Notes under the pieces: generated by a model
The model's input: only the letters and a program-made list of their open reading frames with translations
Told to the model about the DNA's origin: nothing
The model's database searches: none
Program-made: the position numbers and the translations under genes
Assembly (NCBI GenBank): GCA_019239835.1
Contig: JAFAZJ010000307.1
Coordinates: 1 to 43,063 of the forward strand
Direction: 5' to 3'
Source of the DNA: Alphaproteobacteria bacterium
GTDB taxonomy: Bacteria; Pseudomonadota; Alphaproteobacteria; Reyranellales; Reyranellaceae
DNA length: 43,063 bases
Part shown: piece after piece, positions 32,903-41,183 of the stretch
How the letters are laid out: the number at the start of each line of letters is the position of its first letter
Position numbering within the stretch: position 1 is the first letter of the stretch

Positions 32903-34564
32903 ATGCGCATGCGTGCCGATCTGCTCGCCGGGCTGTCGATCGCCGGCCTCCTGCTGCCGGAGGCGGTGGCCTATGCCGGCATCGCCGGCCTCGGCCCGCA
33001 GCACGCCATTCTCGCCGCCATCGCCGGTGCGCTGACCTACGCCCTGCTCGGCCGCAGCCGCTTCGCCGTCGTCGCGCCGACCTCCTCATCGGCGGCGATC
33101 CTCGCTGCGACCCTGGCCACGCTGCCGGGCGACGAGACGAGCAAGCTCGTCCACGCAACGGTGACAGTCGCGCTGACCGGCGTCGCGTTCCTCGCGGCTT
33201 CGCTGGCGCGGCTGGGCGGCCTCACCGGCTTCGTCTCGCGCCCGGTGCTGCGCGGCTTCGCCTTCGGGCTGGCGATCACCATCATCCTCAAGCAATTGCC
33301 GGCGCTGGTCGGCCTGCCCATCGAATCCGCCGGTTTGTACGGCCTGGTGCGGACGCTGCTGAGCGATCTGCCGCGCTGGCACGGCGCCAGCCTCGCCACC
33401 GGCATCGTGGCGCTTGCCGCACTGCTGGCGTTGCGTCGGCTGCCCTGGCTGCCCGGTGCCTTCATCGTCGTGGTCGGCGGCATCGTCGCGTCGTTGCTGC
33501 TCGATCTGCCCGGCCACGGCGTCGCCGTGGTTGGCACGCTCAAGCTCGACTGGCCGCATCTCGCATGGCCTGACATGCCGTGGTCGAGCCTGGCGCGGCT
33601 GGCGCAGTTCACCCTCCCCCTGGCGCTAATCCTGCTGGCGGAGAGCTGGGGTACCATGCGCGCGCTGGCGCTGCGCCACGGCGACTCACTGGAGCCCAAC
33701 CGCGAGCTGCTGGCGCTGGGCGGCGCCAATCTCGCATCGGCGCTGGTGCAGGGCCTGCCCGTGGGCGCCGGCTTCTCCGCCGGCCAGGCGAGCGCGGCCG
33801 CGGGCACCCAGACGCGCGCCGCTGCCGTGTTCGCTGCGCTGGGCATGGCGGTGCTGGTGGCCGTGGCGGCGCGCTACGTGGCGGCCCTGCCGCATCCGGT
33901 GCTGGCCGCCGTGGTGATCGCCGCGCTCAGCCATGCGCTCGATCCGCGCCCGCTGCTACGCCTGTGGCGGCTGCGGCGCGACCACGAGGTGGCGCTGCTT
34001 TCGGTGCTGGGCGTGCTGGTGCTGGGCGTGCTCGACGGCATGCTGGGCGCCATCGTGCTGTCGATCGCGGTGCTGATCCGCCGCATGTCGGTGCCACGCA
34101 TCTCGCGCCTGGGCCGGCTGCGCGAGGGCCACGACTTCGTCGATGTCGTGCGTCATCCCGATGCGCGCGAGATCGATGGCCTGATGATCCTGCGGCCATC
34201 CGTGCCGCTGTTCTTCGCCAACGCCGAACGCGTACTGTCGCAGATCGACGCCGACACCATGCACGTCCCGACTCCGCGAGTCGTGATCGTCAGCCTCGAA
34301 GACAGCTTCGACCTCGACAGCACCGCGCTCGATGCGCTGCTGGAGCTCGATGCCCGCCTGAAGGCACGCGGCACGCGACTGGTGCTGGCCCGCGTCCACG
34401 ACGAGCTACGCGATCTCCTGGCGAAGGTCGGCGCCACCGACCTGCTGACAAACTGCGCCTTCAGCGTCGACGACGCCGTCGCGCTGGCTGCTACTCCCTC
34501 TCCCCGCTCGCGGGGAGAGGGTCGGGGTGAGGGGTTCGTCGAGCTTCACGGGCGATCACAATGA
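32903..34564 (+). CDS. SulP family anion transporter with STAS domain
   Basis: Inner-membrane permease of 553 residues (SLC26/SulP family: sulfate, bicarbonate or dicarboxylates). The start LLAGLSIAGLLLPEAVAYAGIAGLGP is the family signature. About 10-12 helices reach residue about 395. A cytoplasmic STAS domain (about 415-520) has RPSVPLFFANAERVL and VVIVSLEDSFDLDSTALDAL. The last roughly 25 residues (ATPSPRSRGEGRGEG onwards) are translated from a dispersed repeat, not from the STAS domain. It starts 22 bases after aroA and is probably cotranscribed. Confidence 0.92.
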   Translation: MRMRADLLAGLSIAGLLLPEAVAYAGIAGLGPQHAILAAIAGALTYALLGRSRFAVVAPTSSSAAILAATLATLPGDETSKLVHATVTVALTGVAFLAASLARLGGLTGFVSRPVLRGFAFGLAITIILKQLPALVGLPIESAGLYGLVRTLLSDLPRWHGASLATGIVALAALLALRRLPWLPGAFIVVVGGIVASLLLDLPGHGVAVVGTLKLDWPHLAWPDMPWSSLARLAQFTLPLALILLAESWGTMRALALRHGDSLEPNRELLALGGANLASALVQGLPVGAGFSAGQASAAAGTQTRAAAVFAALGMAVLVAVAARYVAALPHPVLAAVVIAALSHALDPRPLLRLWRLRRDHEVALLSVLGVLVLGVLDGMLGAIVLSIAVLIRRMSVPRISRLGRLREGHDFVDVVRHPDAREIDGLMILRPSVPLFFANAERVLSQIDADTMHVPTPRVVIVSLEDSFDLDSTALDALLELDARLKARGTRLVLARVHDELRDLLAKVGATDLLTNCAFSVDDAVALAATPSPRSRGEGRGEGFVELHGRSQ

Positions 34565-34774
34565 GCGCGCCCTCGGCGTTGGTCAGGACTTCATTGTTCC
34601 AGAGCCGCAAGACACGGTAGCCGGCCTCGATCATCGCGGCATCACGCCTTTCGTCGTAGGCGTTGTCCGGGCGCGAAGGGCCGACCAGAGGACGCGTTCA
34701 GCATCCGTGGAGTCGCGACGTAGTCGCCGCGATTTGGTGGTGCGTCTTGGATGGGCGCCGCGAAGGACACGCAT
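34491..34774 (-). pseudogene. DUF559 endonuclease-like gene relic (core deleted, frameshifted)
   Basis: Reading the minus strand from an ATG at 34774 gives a basic start and RRLRRDSTDAERVLWSALRAR, which matches the N-terminus of DUF559 proteins (Vsr-like nuclease fold). The frame then shifts, and the next frame gives NAYDERRDAAMIEAGYRVL followed by RLWNNEVLTNAEGAL, which matches the family's C-terminus. The roughly 45 residues between, which normally hold the catalytic core (F-R-R-Q, D-F-x, E-L-D-G), are absent. The C-terminal frame runs through repeat copy 1 to a TAG at 34491-34493. This remnant fills most of the 280-base gap between the SulP and ABC genes; nothing else is visible there. Confidence 0.7.
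34493..34534. repeat. Inverted repeat copy 1 (CTCTCCCCGC...GCGGGGAGAG family)
   Basis: 42 bases containing the hairpin CTCTCCCCGCTCGCGGGGAGAG followed by GTCGGGGTGAGGGG. It encodes the tail of the SulP protein on the plus strand and the tail of the DUF559 relic on the minus strand. It matches the second copy (34841-34882, opposite orientation) at 41 of 42 positions. Confidence 0.85.
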
Positions 34775-34840
34775 AGCGCGATCATGCACGGCTCACACAT
34801 TACTTCTATATATCAGCGGTTGTGCGTCACTTGGGGGCGA

Positions 34841-34882
34841 CCCCTCACCCCGACCCTCTCCCCGCAAGCGGGGAGAGGGAGT
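34841..34882. repeat. Inverted repeat copy 2 (opposite orientation to copy 1)
   Basis: Reverse complement of the 34493-34534 element with one mismatch (hairpin loop AA instead of TC). Encodes the C-terminal SLSPLAGRGSG of the ABC transporter. Together with copy 1 it brackets the DUF559 relic. Confidence 0.85.
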
Positions 34883-36620
34883 GGGAAGCGTCACGGTTTG
34901 AGCGGTGGTAGTCATCCCACAACGTGGCGTAGGTCAGGCATGAGGTGAGCAGGTCTTCGTGCGTGCCCTCGCCTACTACGCGTCCCTCGTCCATCACCAG
35001 GATGCGGTCGGCGTCCATGGTGGCGGTCAGGTGGTGTGTCACCAGAAGGACGAGTCGATCCTTGCCCAGGGCGGCGAGGTTGCGTTCCAGCGCCAGGGCT
35101 GCTTCGGGATCGAGGAAGGCCGTCGGCTCGTCGAGGATCAGGAACGGCGGGTCGCGGTAGAGCGCGCGTGCGACGATCAGGCGCTGGCGTTGGCCGCCGG
35201 AAAGATTGCGGGCGCCTTCCTGAATGACGGTACCGAGTCTGTTCGGCAGCGCTTCGACAAAGCGGCGGGCGCCGGAGGCGTCGAGCGCGCGCCAGACGCG
35301 GCTGTCATCGCCATCCAGGCCGCTGGTGACGTTCTCGCGCACCGTGCCGATGAACAGCGCGGAGTCCTGGTTGACGATGCCGAATTGCCGGCGCAGCCAG
35401 CGCGGCGTGTAGTCGAGCACGTCATGGCCGGCGACGCGGGCGATGCCCTGGAAATCGCGCTGCAGGCCCAGGAACGTGCGCACCAGCGACGACTTGCCCG
35501 AGCCATTGCGGCCGACAATGGCGAACAAGCCATGCGCCGGGAACGCGAAGGTCACGTCCTTCAGCGCCGGTACCGGGTTGCCGGGATAGAACAGGGTCAG
35601 GTTCTCGGCCTCCAGACCAGCGCTGCCCAGACGCTGGCGTGGCGGCACGCCGGTCGAGCGCTCGATCGGCGCGGTGAGGATGTCGGCGAGATGGGCGATG
35701 CCGACATCGGCCTCCTGGTACTGCGCATAGGCCTGCGAGGCCGACAGTACCGGTGCCATGACGCGCGCGGCCAGCAGCTGCATCGCCAGCAGCTCGCCCA
35801 CCGTCAGCTGGTTGTGGAACACGCGGTAGCAGCCGATGCACAGCACGACGACCGCCAGCGCGCGCGACGCCGCCTGGCTGCCGACCTGGAAGCGACGCGA
35901 CAGCCGGTTGACGACGCGGAACGCCGCAATCGCGTTCTCGGTCAGCGCCGCCCAGCGCACGAAGCGCGCGCCCTCCATCGCCTGCGCCTTGATCGTCGCC
36001 ATCTCGGTGATGGTCTCGGCGACGACGGCCTGGCGCTCGCCCTCGACCGTCTGCAGCGCCCGCGCGGCCCGGCGCGCCTGCTTGCGCTGGCGGGCCAGCA
36101 TGACGCCCAGCGCTGAGGCGATCGAGGCGGAGACCAGCGAGATCGTCCAGTCGTAGTACGCCATGATACCCAACGCGACGAGCGAGCTGCCGGCGTCGAG
36201 GCTCAGAGGCGGCACGGTCGAGAGCATGAAGCCGCGAATGCGCTGGATCTGGCCGAGCCGGTTGAGTGTCTCGCCCGGCGACAGGCGTTCGGCGTCGAGC
36301 CGCGCTCGAAGCAGATGCAGCGACATCACGCGATAGACGCGCCGGTCGAAGAGCTCGGCCAGTCGGATCAGGAAGCGCTGGCGCAGCGCCGAGAACGAAG
36401 CCTCTCCCACCACCGCCAGCAAGGCGGCGGCGCCCAGCCAGACCAGCCCGACGCTCGCGGTCTTGCCGATGATGCTGTCGATCGCCTGCTGCATCAGGAT
36501 CGGCACCGACGCCGCCATGGCATAGATCACCAAGGTCGCGACGAAGACGCCGGCGACGTCGCCCTTGCGCAACAGAAAGGTTCGCGCGGCCCAACCCCAG
36601 TCGAAACGCCGCGACGGCAT
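34845..36620 (-). CDS. ABC transporter, fused permease and ATPase (exporter type)
   Basis: Half-size ABC exporter of 591 residues that would work as a dimer in the inner membrane. Six helices (about 15-300) are followed by an ATPase domain with Walker A GRNGSGKSS (about 368), Q-loop FGIVNQDSALF, signature LSGGQRQR, Walker B FLILDEPTAF and H-loop VTHHLT. The membrane part resembles that of type I secretion (HlyB/PrtD-like) ATPases, but there is no N-terminal C39 peptidase-like domain and no membrane-fusion partner nearby. Substrate unknown. The last residues (SLSPLAGRGSG) come from repeat copy 2. It is convergent with the SulP gene. Confidence 0.9.
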   Translation of the reverse strand: MPSRRFDWGWAARTFLLRKGDVAGVFVATLVIYAMAASVPILMQQAIDSIIGKTASVGLVWLGAAALLAVVGEASFSALRQRFLIRLAELFDRRVYRVMSLHLLRARLDAERLSPGETLNRLGQIQRIRGFMLSTVPPLSLDAGSSLVALGIMAYYDWTISLVSASIASALGVMLARQRKQARRAARALQTVEGERQAVVAETITEMATIKAQAMEGARFVRWAALTENAIAAFRVVNRLSRRFQVGSQAASRALAVVVLCIGCYRVFHNQLTVGELLAMQLLAARVMAPVLSASQAYAQYQEADVGIAHLADILTAPIERSTGVPPRQRLGSAGLEAENLTLFYPGNPVPALKDVTFAFPAHGLFAIVGRNGSGKSSLVRTFLGLQRDFQGIARVAGHDVLDYTPRWLRRQFGIVNQDSALFIGTVRENVTSGLDGDDSRVWRALDASGARRFVEALPNRLGTVIQEGARNLSGGQRQRLIVARALYRDPPFLILDEPTAFLDPEAALALERNLAALGKDRLVLLVTHHLTATMDADRILVMDEGRVVGEGTHEDLLTSCLTYATLWDDYHRSNRDASHSLSPLAGRGSG

Positions 36621-36637
36621 TACACGCCGACTTTTCC

Positions 36638-36704
36638 TGTCGTCCCGAGCAAAGCGAGGGATCTTTCAGCGGCGCAAAGATCCTTCGCTTTGCTCGGGAT
36701 GACA
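36638..36704. repeat. Long imperfect hairpin repeat between valS and the ABC gene
   Basis: Two 29-base arms, 5' TGTCGTCCCGAGCAAAGCGA... and its inverse ending TGCTCGGGATGACA, match at 27 of 29 positions around a 9-base loop. The TCATCCCGAGC...GGATCTTT pattern recurs in many bacterial genomes as a mobile-like palindromic element. It occupies nearly all of the 94-base gap and could end or attenuate transcription from valS into the ABC gene. Confidence 0.75.
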
Positions 36705-36714
36705 GAGTGCGTCA

Positions 36715-39447
36715 TCACCCCGCGAGCCGCTCCATCGCCTGACGCAGGCGTGCCGTGGTCGCGACCGCGTCCTCGCGGCGTTCGCGCTGCTCGACGACCA
36801 CCTCTTCCGGCGCTTTGGACATGAACTGGGCGTTGCCGAGCTTGGCGTCGATCTTGGAAACCTCGCCGTCGAGCTTGCGGATCTCCTTCTCCAGCCGCGC
36901 GCGCTCGGCCTTCAGGTCGATCACGTCGGCCACCGGCAGCGCGTAGGTCGCTTCGCCCAGCACGACCTGCAAAGCGCCCTTGGGTGCGGGCGCGTCGAGC
37001 TCGACCCTCTCGACGCGCGCCAGGCGTTCGATCGCGGCGCGATGGCGCTCCAGGCGGGCACGGGTCTCGGCACCGGCGTCGCGCACCAGCAGGTTCAGCT
37101 TGGCGCCGGCCGGTACGTTGACTTCGTTGCGCGCGCTGCGGATATCGGAGATCAGTTTCACCAGCCAGCCCATCTCGGCATCAGCCGCGGCGTTGGCGAT
37201 GTCCGCGGGCAACACCGACCACGCCTGCTTCACCACCTCGCCGTGCCGGGCGCGCTGGTCGAGCTTGTCCCATAGCTCTTCGGTGATGAACGGCATGATG
37301 GGATGCAGCAGCTTGACCGTCTCGGCCAGCACGAAGCCGGTGACGGCGCGGGTCTCGGTCTTGGCCGCCTCGTCGTCGCCGCTGAACACCGGCTTGGCGA
37401 GCTCGACATACCAGTCGCAGAACGTGCCCCAGACGAACTCGTAGAGCGCGCCGGCCGCCTCGTTGAAGCGGAACTCGACCAGCGCCTTGTCGACGGCGTT
37501 CTGACAGCGCGCCAGCTCGCCGATGATCCATTTGCTCAAGGTCTGCCGCGCCGACTTCGGATCGAAGCCGTCGACCACCGTCACGCCGTTCATCTGGCTG
37601 AAGCGCGTGGCGTTCCACAGCTTGGTGGCGAAGTTGCGATAGCCCTCGACGCGCGCCGGCGAGAGCTTGATCGGCCGGCCCATCGCCGCCAGCGCTGTCA
37701 ACGTGAAGCGCAGCGCGTCGGCGCCGTACTTGTCGATCAGGTCGAGCGGGTCGATGACGTTGCCCTTGGACTTCGACATCTTCTGGCCACGCTCGTCGGT
37801 CACCAGCGCGTGCAGGTAGACGGTATGAAACGGCACTTCCTTCATGAAGTGCTGGCCCATCATCATCATGCGCGCGACCCAGAAGAACAGAATGTCCCAG
37901 CCGGTCACCAGCACGCTGGTCGGGTAGTACTTGTGCAGCTCCGGCGTCTCTTCCGGCCAGCCCAAGGTCGAAAACGGCCACAGCGCCGAGCTGAACCAGG
38001 TGTCGAGCACATCGGGGTCGCGCGTGAGCTCGACGTCGCTGCCGTGCTTGCGACGCGCGGCGGCGCGCGCCTCCTGCTCCGACATCTCGACGAAGACGTT
38101 GCCCTGCCCGTCATACCAGGCCGGGATCTGATGGCCCCACCAGAGCTGGCGCGAGACGCACCAGGGCTGGATGTTCTCCATCCAGCGGAAGAACTCATCG
38201 CGCCCGCGCTCGGGCACGAACTTCACGGTGCCCTCGCGTGCGGCGCGGATCGGCGCCTTGGCCATCTCGGCGGCGTTGACGTACCACTGCTCGGTCAGGA
38301 ACGGCTCGATCGGCACGCCACCGCGATCACCGTAGGGCACGGTGTGGGTATGCGGCTCGATCTTCTCGACCAGGCCCAGCGCCTCGAGCTCGGCGACGAT
38401 CTTCTTGCGGGCCTCGAAGCGGTCAAGCCCGTGATACTTTTCGACCACGCTGGCGGCCGCGTCGGCGGGCAGGCCGGCGAGGAACTCGGCGTTGTCCTTC
38501 AGCACCAGCCGCGCGAAGCGGTCGAGCACGTTGACCTGCGGCAGCTTGTGCCGACGGCCGACCTCGAAATCGTTGAAGTCGTGCGCCGGCGTGATCTTCA
38601 CCGCGCCCGAGCCCTTCTCCGGGTCGGAATATTCGTCGGCGACGATCGGGAGCGAGCGGCCGGCCACCGGCAGGATCGCGCGCCGACCGATCAGCAGGCG
38701 CCACTTGGGATCGTCGGGATGCACGGCGATGGCGGTATCGCCCAGCATGGTCTCGGGCCGCGTCGTGGCGACGGTAATGAACTCGTCCGGCTTGCCGCCC
38801 TCGATCGGGTAGCGGATGTACCAGAGGTTGCCCTTGACCTCGCGCGGCTCGACCTCGAGATCCGAGATCGCCGTGAGCATCTTGGGATCCCAGTTCACGA
38901 GGCGCTTGTCCTTGTAGATCAGGCCCTGCTTGTAGAGATCGACGAAGACCTTCAGCACGGCGGCCGACAGGCCCTCGTCCATGGTGAAGCGCTCGCGCTG
39001 CCAGTCGCACGAGGCGCCCAGCCGGCGCAGCTGGCGCGTGATGGTGCCGCCGGACTCGGCCTTCCACTCCCAGACGCGGGCGAGGAACTCGTCGCGGTTC
39101 AGAAGCTGCTGGTTGGGGCTCTTGGGCGTCTGGCCCAGCGCCAGGCCGATGCCCTTCTCCTCGAGCTGGCGGGTGACGACCATCTGGGTGGCGATGCCGG
39201 CATGGTCGGTGCCGGGCTGCCACAGGGTGTCGTCGCCCTTCATGTGGCGCCAGCGGATCAGAATGTCCTGCAGCGTGTTGTTGAGCGCATGGCCCATGTG
39301 CAGGCTGCCGGTAACGTTGGGCGGCGGGATGACGATGGAGTACGGCGGCTTCTGCGACGCGGGCTTGGCCGCGAAAACGCCCGAGCCTTCCCACTCGGCG
39401 TAGCGGCGGGCCTCGATATCCTTGGGGTCGTACGTCTTGTCCAGCAT
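36715..39447 (-). CDS. valS: Valyl-tRNA synthetase
   Basis: Class Ia aminoacyl-tRNA synthetase charging tRNA-Val, with an editing domain that removes mis-charged threonine. 910 residues, full length. HIGH motif in GSLHMGHALN (about 50), the connective editing domain with TTRPETMLGDTAIAVHP, SRQLWWGHQIPAWY, LDTWFSSALWP, and KMSKS (about 556-560). The C-terminal coiled coil (about 840-905) is the usual bacterial ValRS tail. ATG at 39447. A 755-residue open frame on the opposite strand is a composition shadow. A decayed tRNA-Thr lies in its leader region. Confidence 0.97.
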   Translation of the reverse strand: MLDKTYDPKDIEARRYAEWEGSGVFAAKPASQKPPYSIVIPPPNVTGSLHMGHALNNTLQDILIRWRHMKGDDTLWQPGTDHAGIATQMVVTRQLEEKGIGLALGQTPKSPNQQLLNRDEFLARVWEWKAESGGTITRQLRRLGASCDWQRERFTMDEGLSAAVLKVFVDLYKQGLIYKDKRLVNWDPKMLTAISDLEVEPREVKGNLWYIRYPIEGGKPDEFITVATTRPETMLGDTAIAVHPDDPKWRLLIGRRAILPVAGRSLPIVADEYSDPEKGSGAVKITPAHDFNDFEVGRRHKLPQVNVLDRFARLVLKDNAEFLAGLPADAAASVVEKYHGLDRFEARKKIVAELEALGLVEKIEPHTHTVPYGDRGGVPIEPFLTEQWYVNAAEMAKAPIRAAREGTVKFVPERGRDEFFRWMENIQPWCVSRQLWWGHQIPAWYDGQGNVFVEMSEQEARAAARRKHGSDVELTRDPDVLDTWFSSALWPFSTLGWPEETPELHKYYPTSVLVTGWDILFFWVARMMMMGQHFMKEVPFHTVYLHALVTDERGQKMSKSKGNVIDPLDLIDKYGADALRFTLTALAAMGRPIKLSPARVEGYRNFATKLWNATRFSQMNGVTVVDGFDPKSARQTLSKWIIGELARCQNAVDKALVEFRFNEAAGALYEFVWGTFCDWYVELAKPVFSGDDEAAKTETRAVTGFVLAETVKLLHPIMPFITEELWDKLDQRARHGEVVKQAWSVLPADIANAAADAEMGWLVKLISDIRSARNEVNVPAGAKLNLLVRDAGAETRARLERHRAAIERLARVERVELDAPAPKGALQVVLGEATYALPVADVIDLKAERARLEKEIRKLDGEVSKIDAKLGNAQFMSKAPEEVVVEQRERREDAVATTARLRQAMERLAG

Positions 39448-39514
39448 CGCCTCGGAACCTCCAGAGGCGCGGGGTTACAGCATTTTGGCCTGACGTGGAA
39501 CCCTTCCGCAGGGC

Positions 39515-39587
39515 TAGCCGGCCGGCACCCGGTCATTCTCGACCTCACCCTTACCAAGGGTGCGTCCTAGCACTACGCGATTGCGGC
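39515..39587 (-). pseudogene. tRNA-Thr(GGU) relic
   Basis: On the minus strand a perfect tRNA-Thr anticodon arm is seen: stem CACCC, loop TTGGTAA (anticodon GGT), stem GGGTG, then variable loop AGGTC. This run of about 24 bases agrees exactly with bacterial tRNA-Thr(GGU) as I remember it from E. coli thrT. The 5' side begins GCCGCAAT like an acceptor stem plus U8, but the D-arm (GCGT/GGAC) no longer pairs. The T-arm lacks GTTCGA, and the 3' acceptor pairs at only 4 of 7 positions. It therefore looks like a decayed tRNA and not a working gene. It fills part of the 157-base gap 39448-39604. Confidence 0.55.
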
Positions 39588-39604
39588 GTCGCCGAATGAC
39601 CCCT

Positions 39605-40249
39605 TCATTCCTCGCCCGACGGTCCCTCCGGCGCAACAAAACTGTTCCGCAGCCGAACCAGGCTTTCAGCAAACCGCTCAGTCGCGACGCGATCGCCTGG
39701 AAAGCCCATCTGATCGGTTTCCAACCACCACAAGTGATCGAGAACATCGCGGCGGGTGGCTCTCATATCGAGCATCTCCGCGATCTGTGGTGCGTAGCTC
39801 CAGTACTCGTCGTCGGCGCCCGGGATGCCACGAATACCGATCGGGTCCCACTCCTCCATCAGCGCCGACTGGACCGCACCCAGGAAGGCCGGTCGCTTCT
39901 CACGAGGGACGAGCCGGTCGTAGGCGCGCAGGACATCGCGGCATGCCGACATGATGTCGTCACGCACGGCCGAGACATAGGCCTCCATCTTCTTGTCGAG
40001 CTTGGCCAGGGCATCGGGATGCCAATGCTGTCGCACGTCACCGAGCGGGTAGCCATCCGACTCGGACGACACCCCGCGGAACGGTACGAACATCATGAGG
40101 TCGGGATATGGATGGCGCATGCGCAGATCGTCGATCTTCCGCGCGCCTTCGAGCACGCCCATTCGGCGATCGAGCATTGCGTGCGCGACCTCGATGAGTT
40201 GCGTCCGCAGCTGCAGTGATGGGGCTTCGCCGTCTGCCGGCTCAGCCAT
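39605..40249 (-). CDS. Protein of unknown function, two-module
   Basis: 214 residues from the ATG at 40249, which overlaps the prs stop by 8 bases, so it is translated with prs. No signal peptide or membrane helix. Module 1 (about 1-95): LRTQLIEVAHAMLDRRMGVLEG, RMRHPYPDLMMFVPFRGVSS and EVR-like DVRQHWHPDAL. Module 2 (about 120-205): EEWDPIGIRGIPGADDEYWSY and HLWWLETDQMGF. Both resemble small uncharacterised proteins common in Proteobacteria, and I recall the second as a stand-alone family; the fusion is what stands out. Some such proteins act as immunity factors, but nothing here proves it. An upstream ATG (40279) lies inside prs. Confidence 0.72.
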   Translation of the reverse strand: MAEPADGEAPSLQLRTQLIEVAHAMLDRRMGVLEGARKIDDLRMRHPYPDLMMFVPFRGVSSESDGYPLGDVRQHWHPDALAKLDKKMEAYVSAVRDDIMSACRDVLRAYDRLVPREKRPAFLGAVQSALMEEWDPIGIRGIPGADDEYWSYAPQIAEMLDMRATRRDVLDHLWWLETDQMGFPGDRVATERFAESLVRLRNSFVAPEGPSGEE

Positions 40250-41183
40250 GGAACAATTCGCTGACCGACTCGCCGGCATGGATCCGCCGCATGGCCTCGG
40301 CCAACGCCGGTGCGATCGACAGCACCGTGAGTTTCGGAAACCGCTGCGGCTCCACGACCGGGATGGTGTTGGTGCTGACGATCTCCAGGATGTCGTCCTG
40401 AGCCGAGAGCCGCTCGAGCGCGCCGCCGGAGAACAGGCCGTGGGTGCACGCGACGCGCACGGTGCGCGCGCCTTCGCGGCGCAGGTGGCTCATCAGCTCG
40501 ATCAGGGTGCTGCCCTTGGCGATCTCGTCGTCGATGACGATGACGTCCTTGCCCTTCACCTCGCCGATGATGTCGCTGATCACCACCTTGTCGTTCTCGA
40601 AGCGCTTCTTCACCGCCATGGCGACGCCGGTGTCGAGGCGGCGGGCGAAGGCGTTGGCGTCCTTGGCGTAGCCGAGGTCGGGCGCCACCACGACGGCGTC
40701 GCTGAGATCGTAGCGGCGGAAGTGCGCGGCCATCTCGCCCAGCGCGTGCAGGTGATCGACCGGCACGCTGAAGAAGCCGTGCACCTGCGGCGAATGCAGC
40801 GCCAGCGCCAGCACGCGGGTGGCGCCCGCGGTGACCAGCAGATCGGCCACCAGCCGGCCGCCGATCGAAATGCGCGGCATGTCCTTCTTGTCGGAGCGCG
40901 CATAGGCGTAGTGCGGGATGACGACGGTGATGCGCGAGGCCGAGGCGCCGCGCGCCGCGTTGATCATCAGCAGCAGCTCGACCAGGTGCTCCTGCACCGG
41001 CGGGCTGAGCGTCTGCACGATGAACACGTCGCGCTCGCGGCAATTGGCCTGCAGCTGCACTTCCAGGCAGTCATTGGCGAAGCGCTGGCAGCGCGCGGGC
41101 GACAGCGGCACGCCAAGACAATCGCAAATCTCGCGCGCCAGGCCGGGATGCGCGCTGCCCGAGAATACCGCGATCTCTCTCAC
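40242..41183 (-). CDS. prs: Ribose-phosphate pyrophosphokinase, divergent paralogue
   Basis: Makes PRPP from ribose-5-phosphate and ATP for nucleotide, histidine and tryptophan synthesis. 313 residues. The fold is clear: RFANDCLEVQL, RDVFIVQTLSPP, ITVVIPHYAYARSDKK, LHSPQVHGFFSVPVDHL, the catalytic-loop VKKRFEN, and GLFSGGALERL. The PRPP-binding loop reads DDEIAKGSTL where classical enzymes have DD-x-x-DT-x-GT, so the second Asp-Thr pair is replaced by Ala-Lys, and the Asp of the usual DLHA is Ala (ALHS). It may be a divergent class or a second copy. ATG at 41183. It overlaps the unknown gene downstream. Confidence 0.82.
   Translation of the reverse strand: MREIAVFSGSAHPGLAREICDCLGVPLSPARCQRFANDCLEVQLQANCRERDVFIVQTLSPPVQEHLVELLLMINAARGASASRITVVIPHYAYARSDKKDMPRISIGGRLVADLLVTAGATRVLALALHSPQVHGFFSVPVDHLHALGEMAAHFRRYDLSDAVVVAPDLGYAKDANAFARRLDTGVAMAVKKRFENDKVVISDIIGEVKGKDVIVIDDEIAKGSTLIELMSHLRREGARTVRVACTHGLFSGGALERLSAQDDILEIVSTNTIPVVEPQRFPKLTVLSIAPALAEAMRRIHAGESVSELFHG

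Noticed and set aside
39546-39562. CACCCTT-acc-AAGGGTG hairpin as a terminator after the unknown gene
   Set aside because: No T-run follows on either strand, and the hairpin is explained as the tRNA-Thr anticodon arm.
37303-39570. 755-residue open frame on the plus strand, opposite valS
   Set aside because: Composition is rich in Arg, His, Asp, Leu and Gln as expected from a frame antisense to GC-rich coding DNA; no recognisable motif; valS on the other strand is unmistakable.
39448-39604. T-box or similar riboswitch controlling valS
   Set aside because: No T-box consensus or specifier structure; T-boxes are not expected in alphaproteobacteria, and the tRNA-like arm has a Thr, not Val, anticodon.
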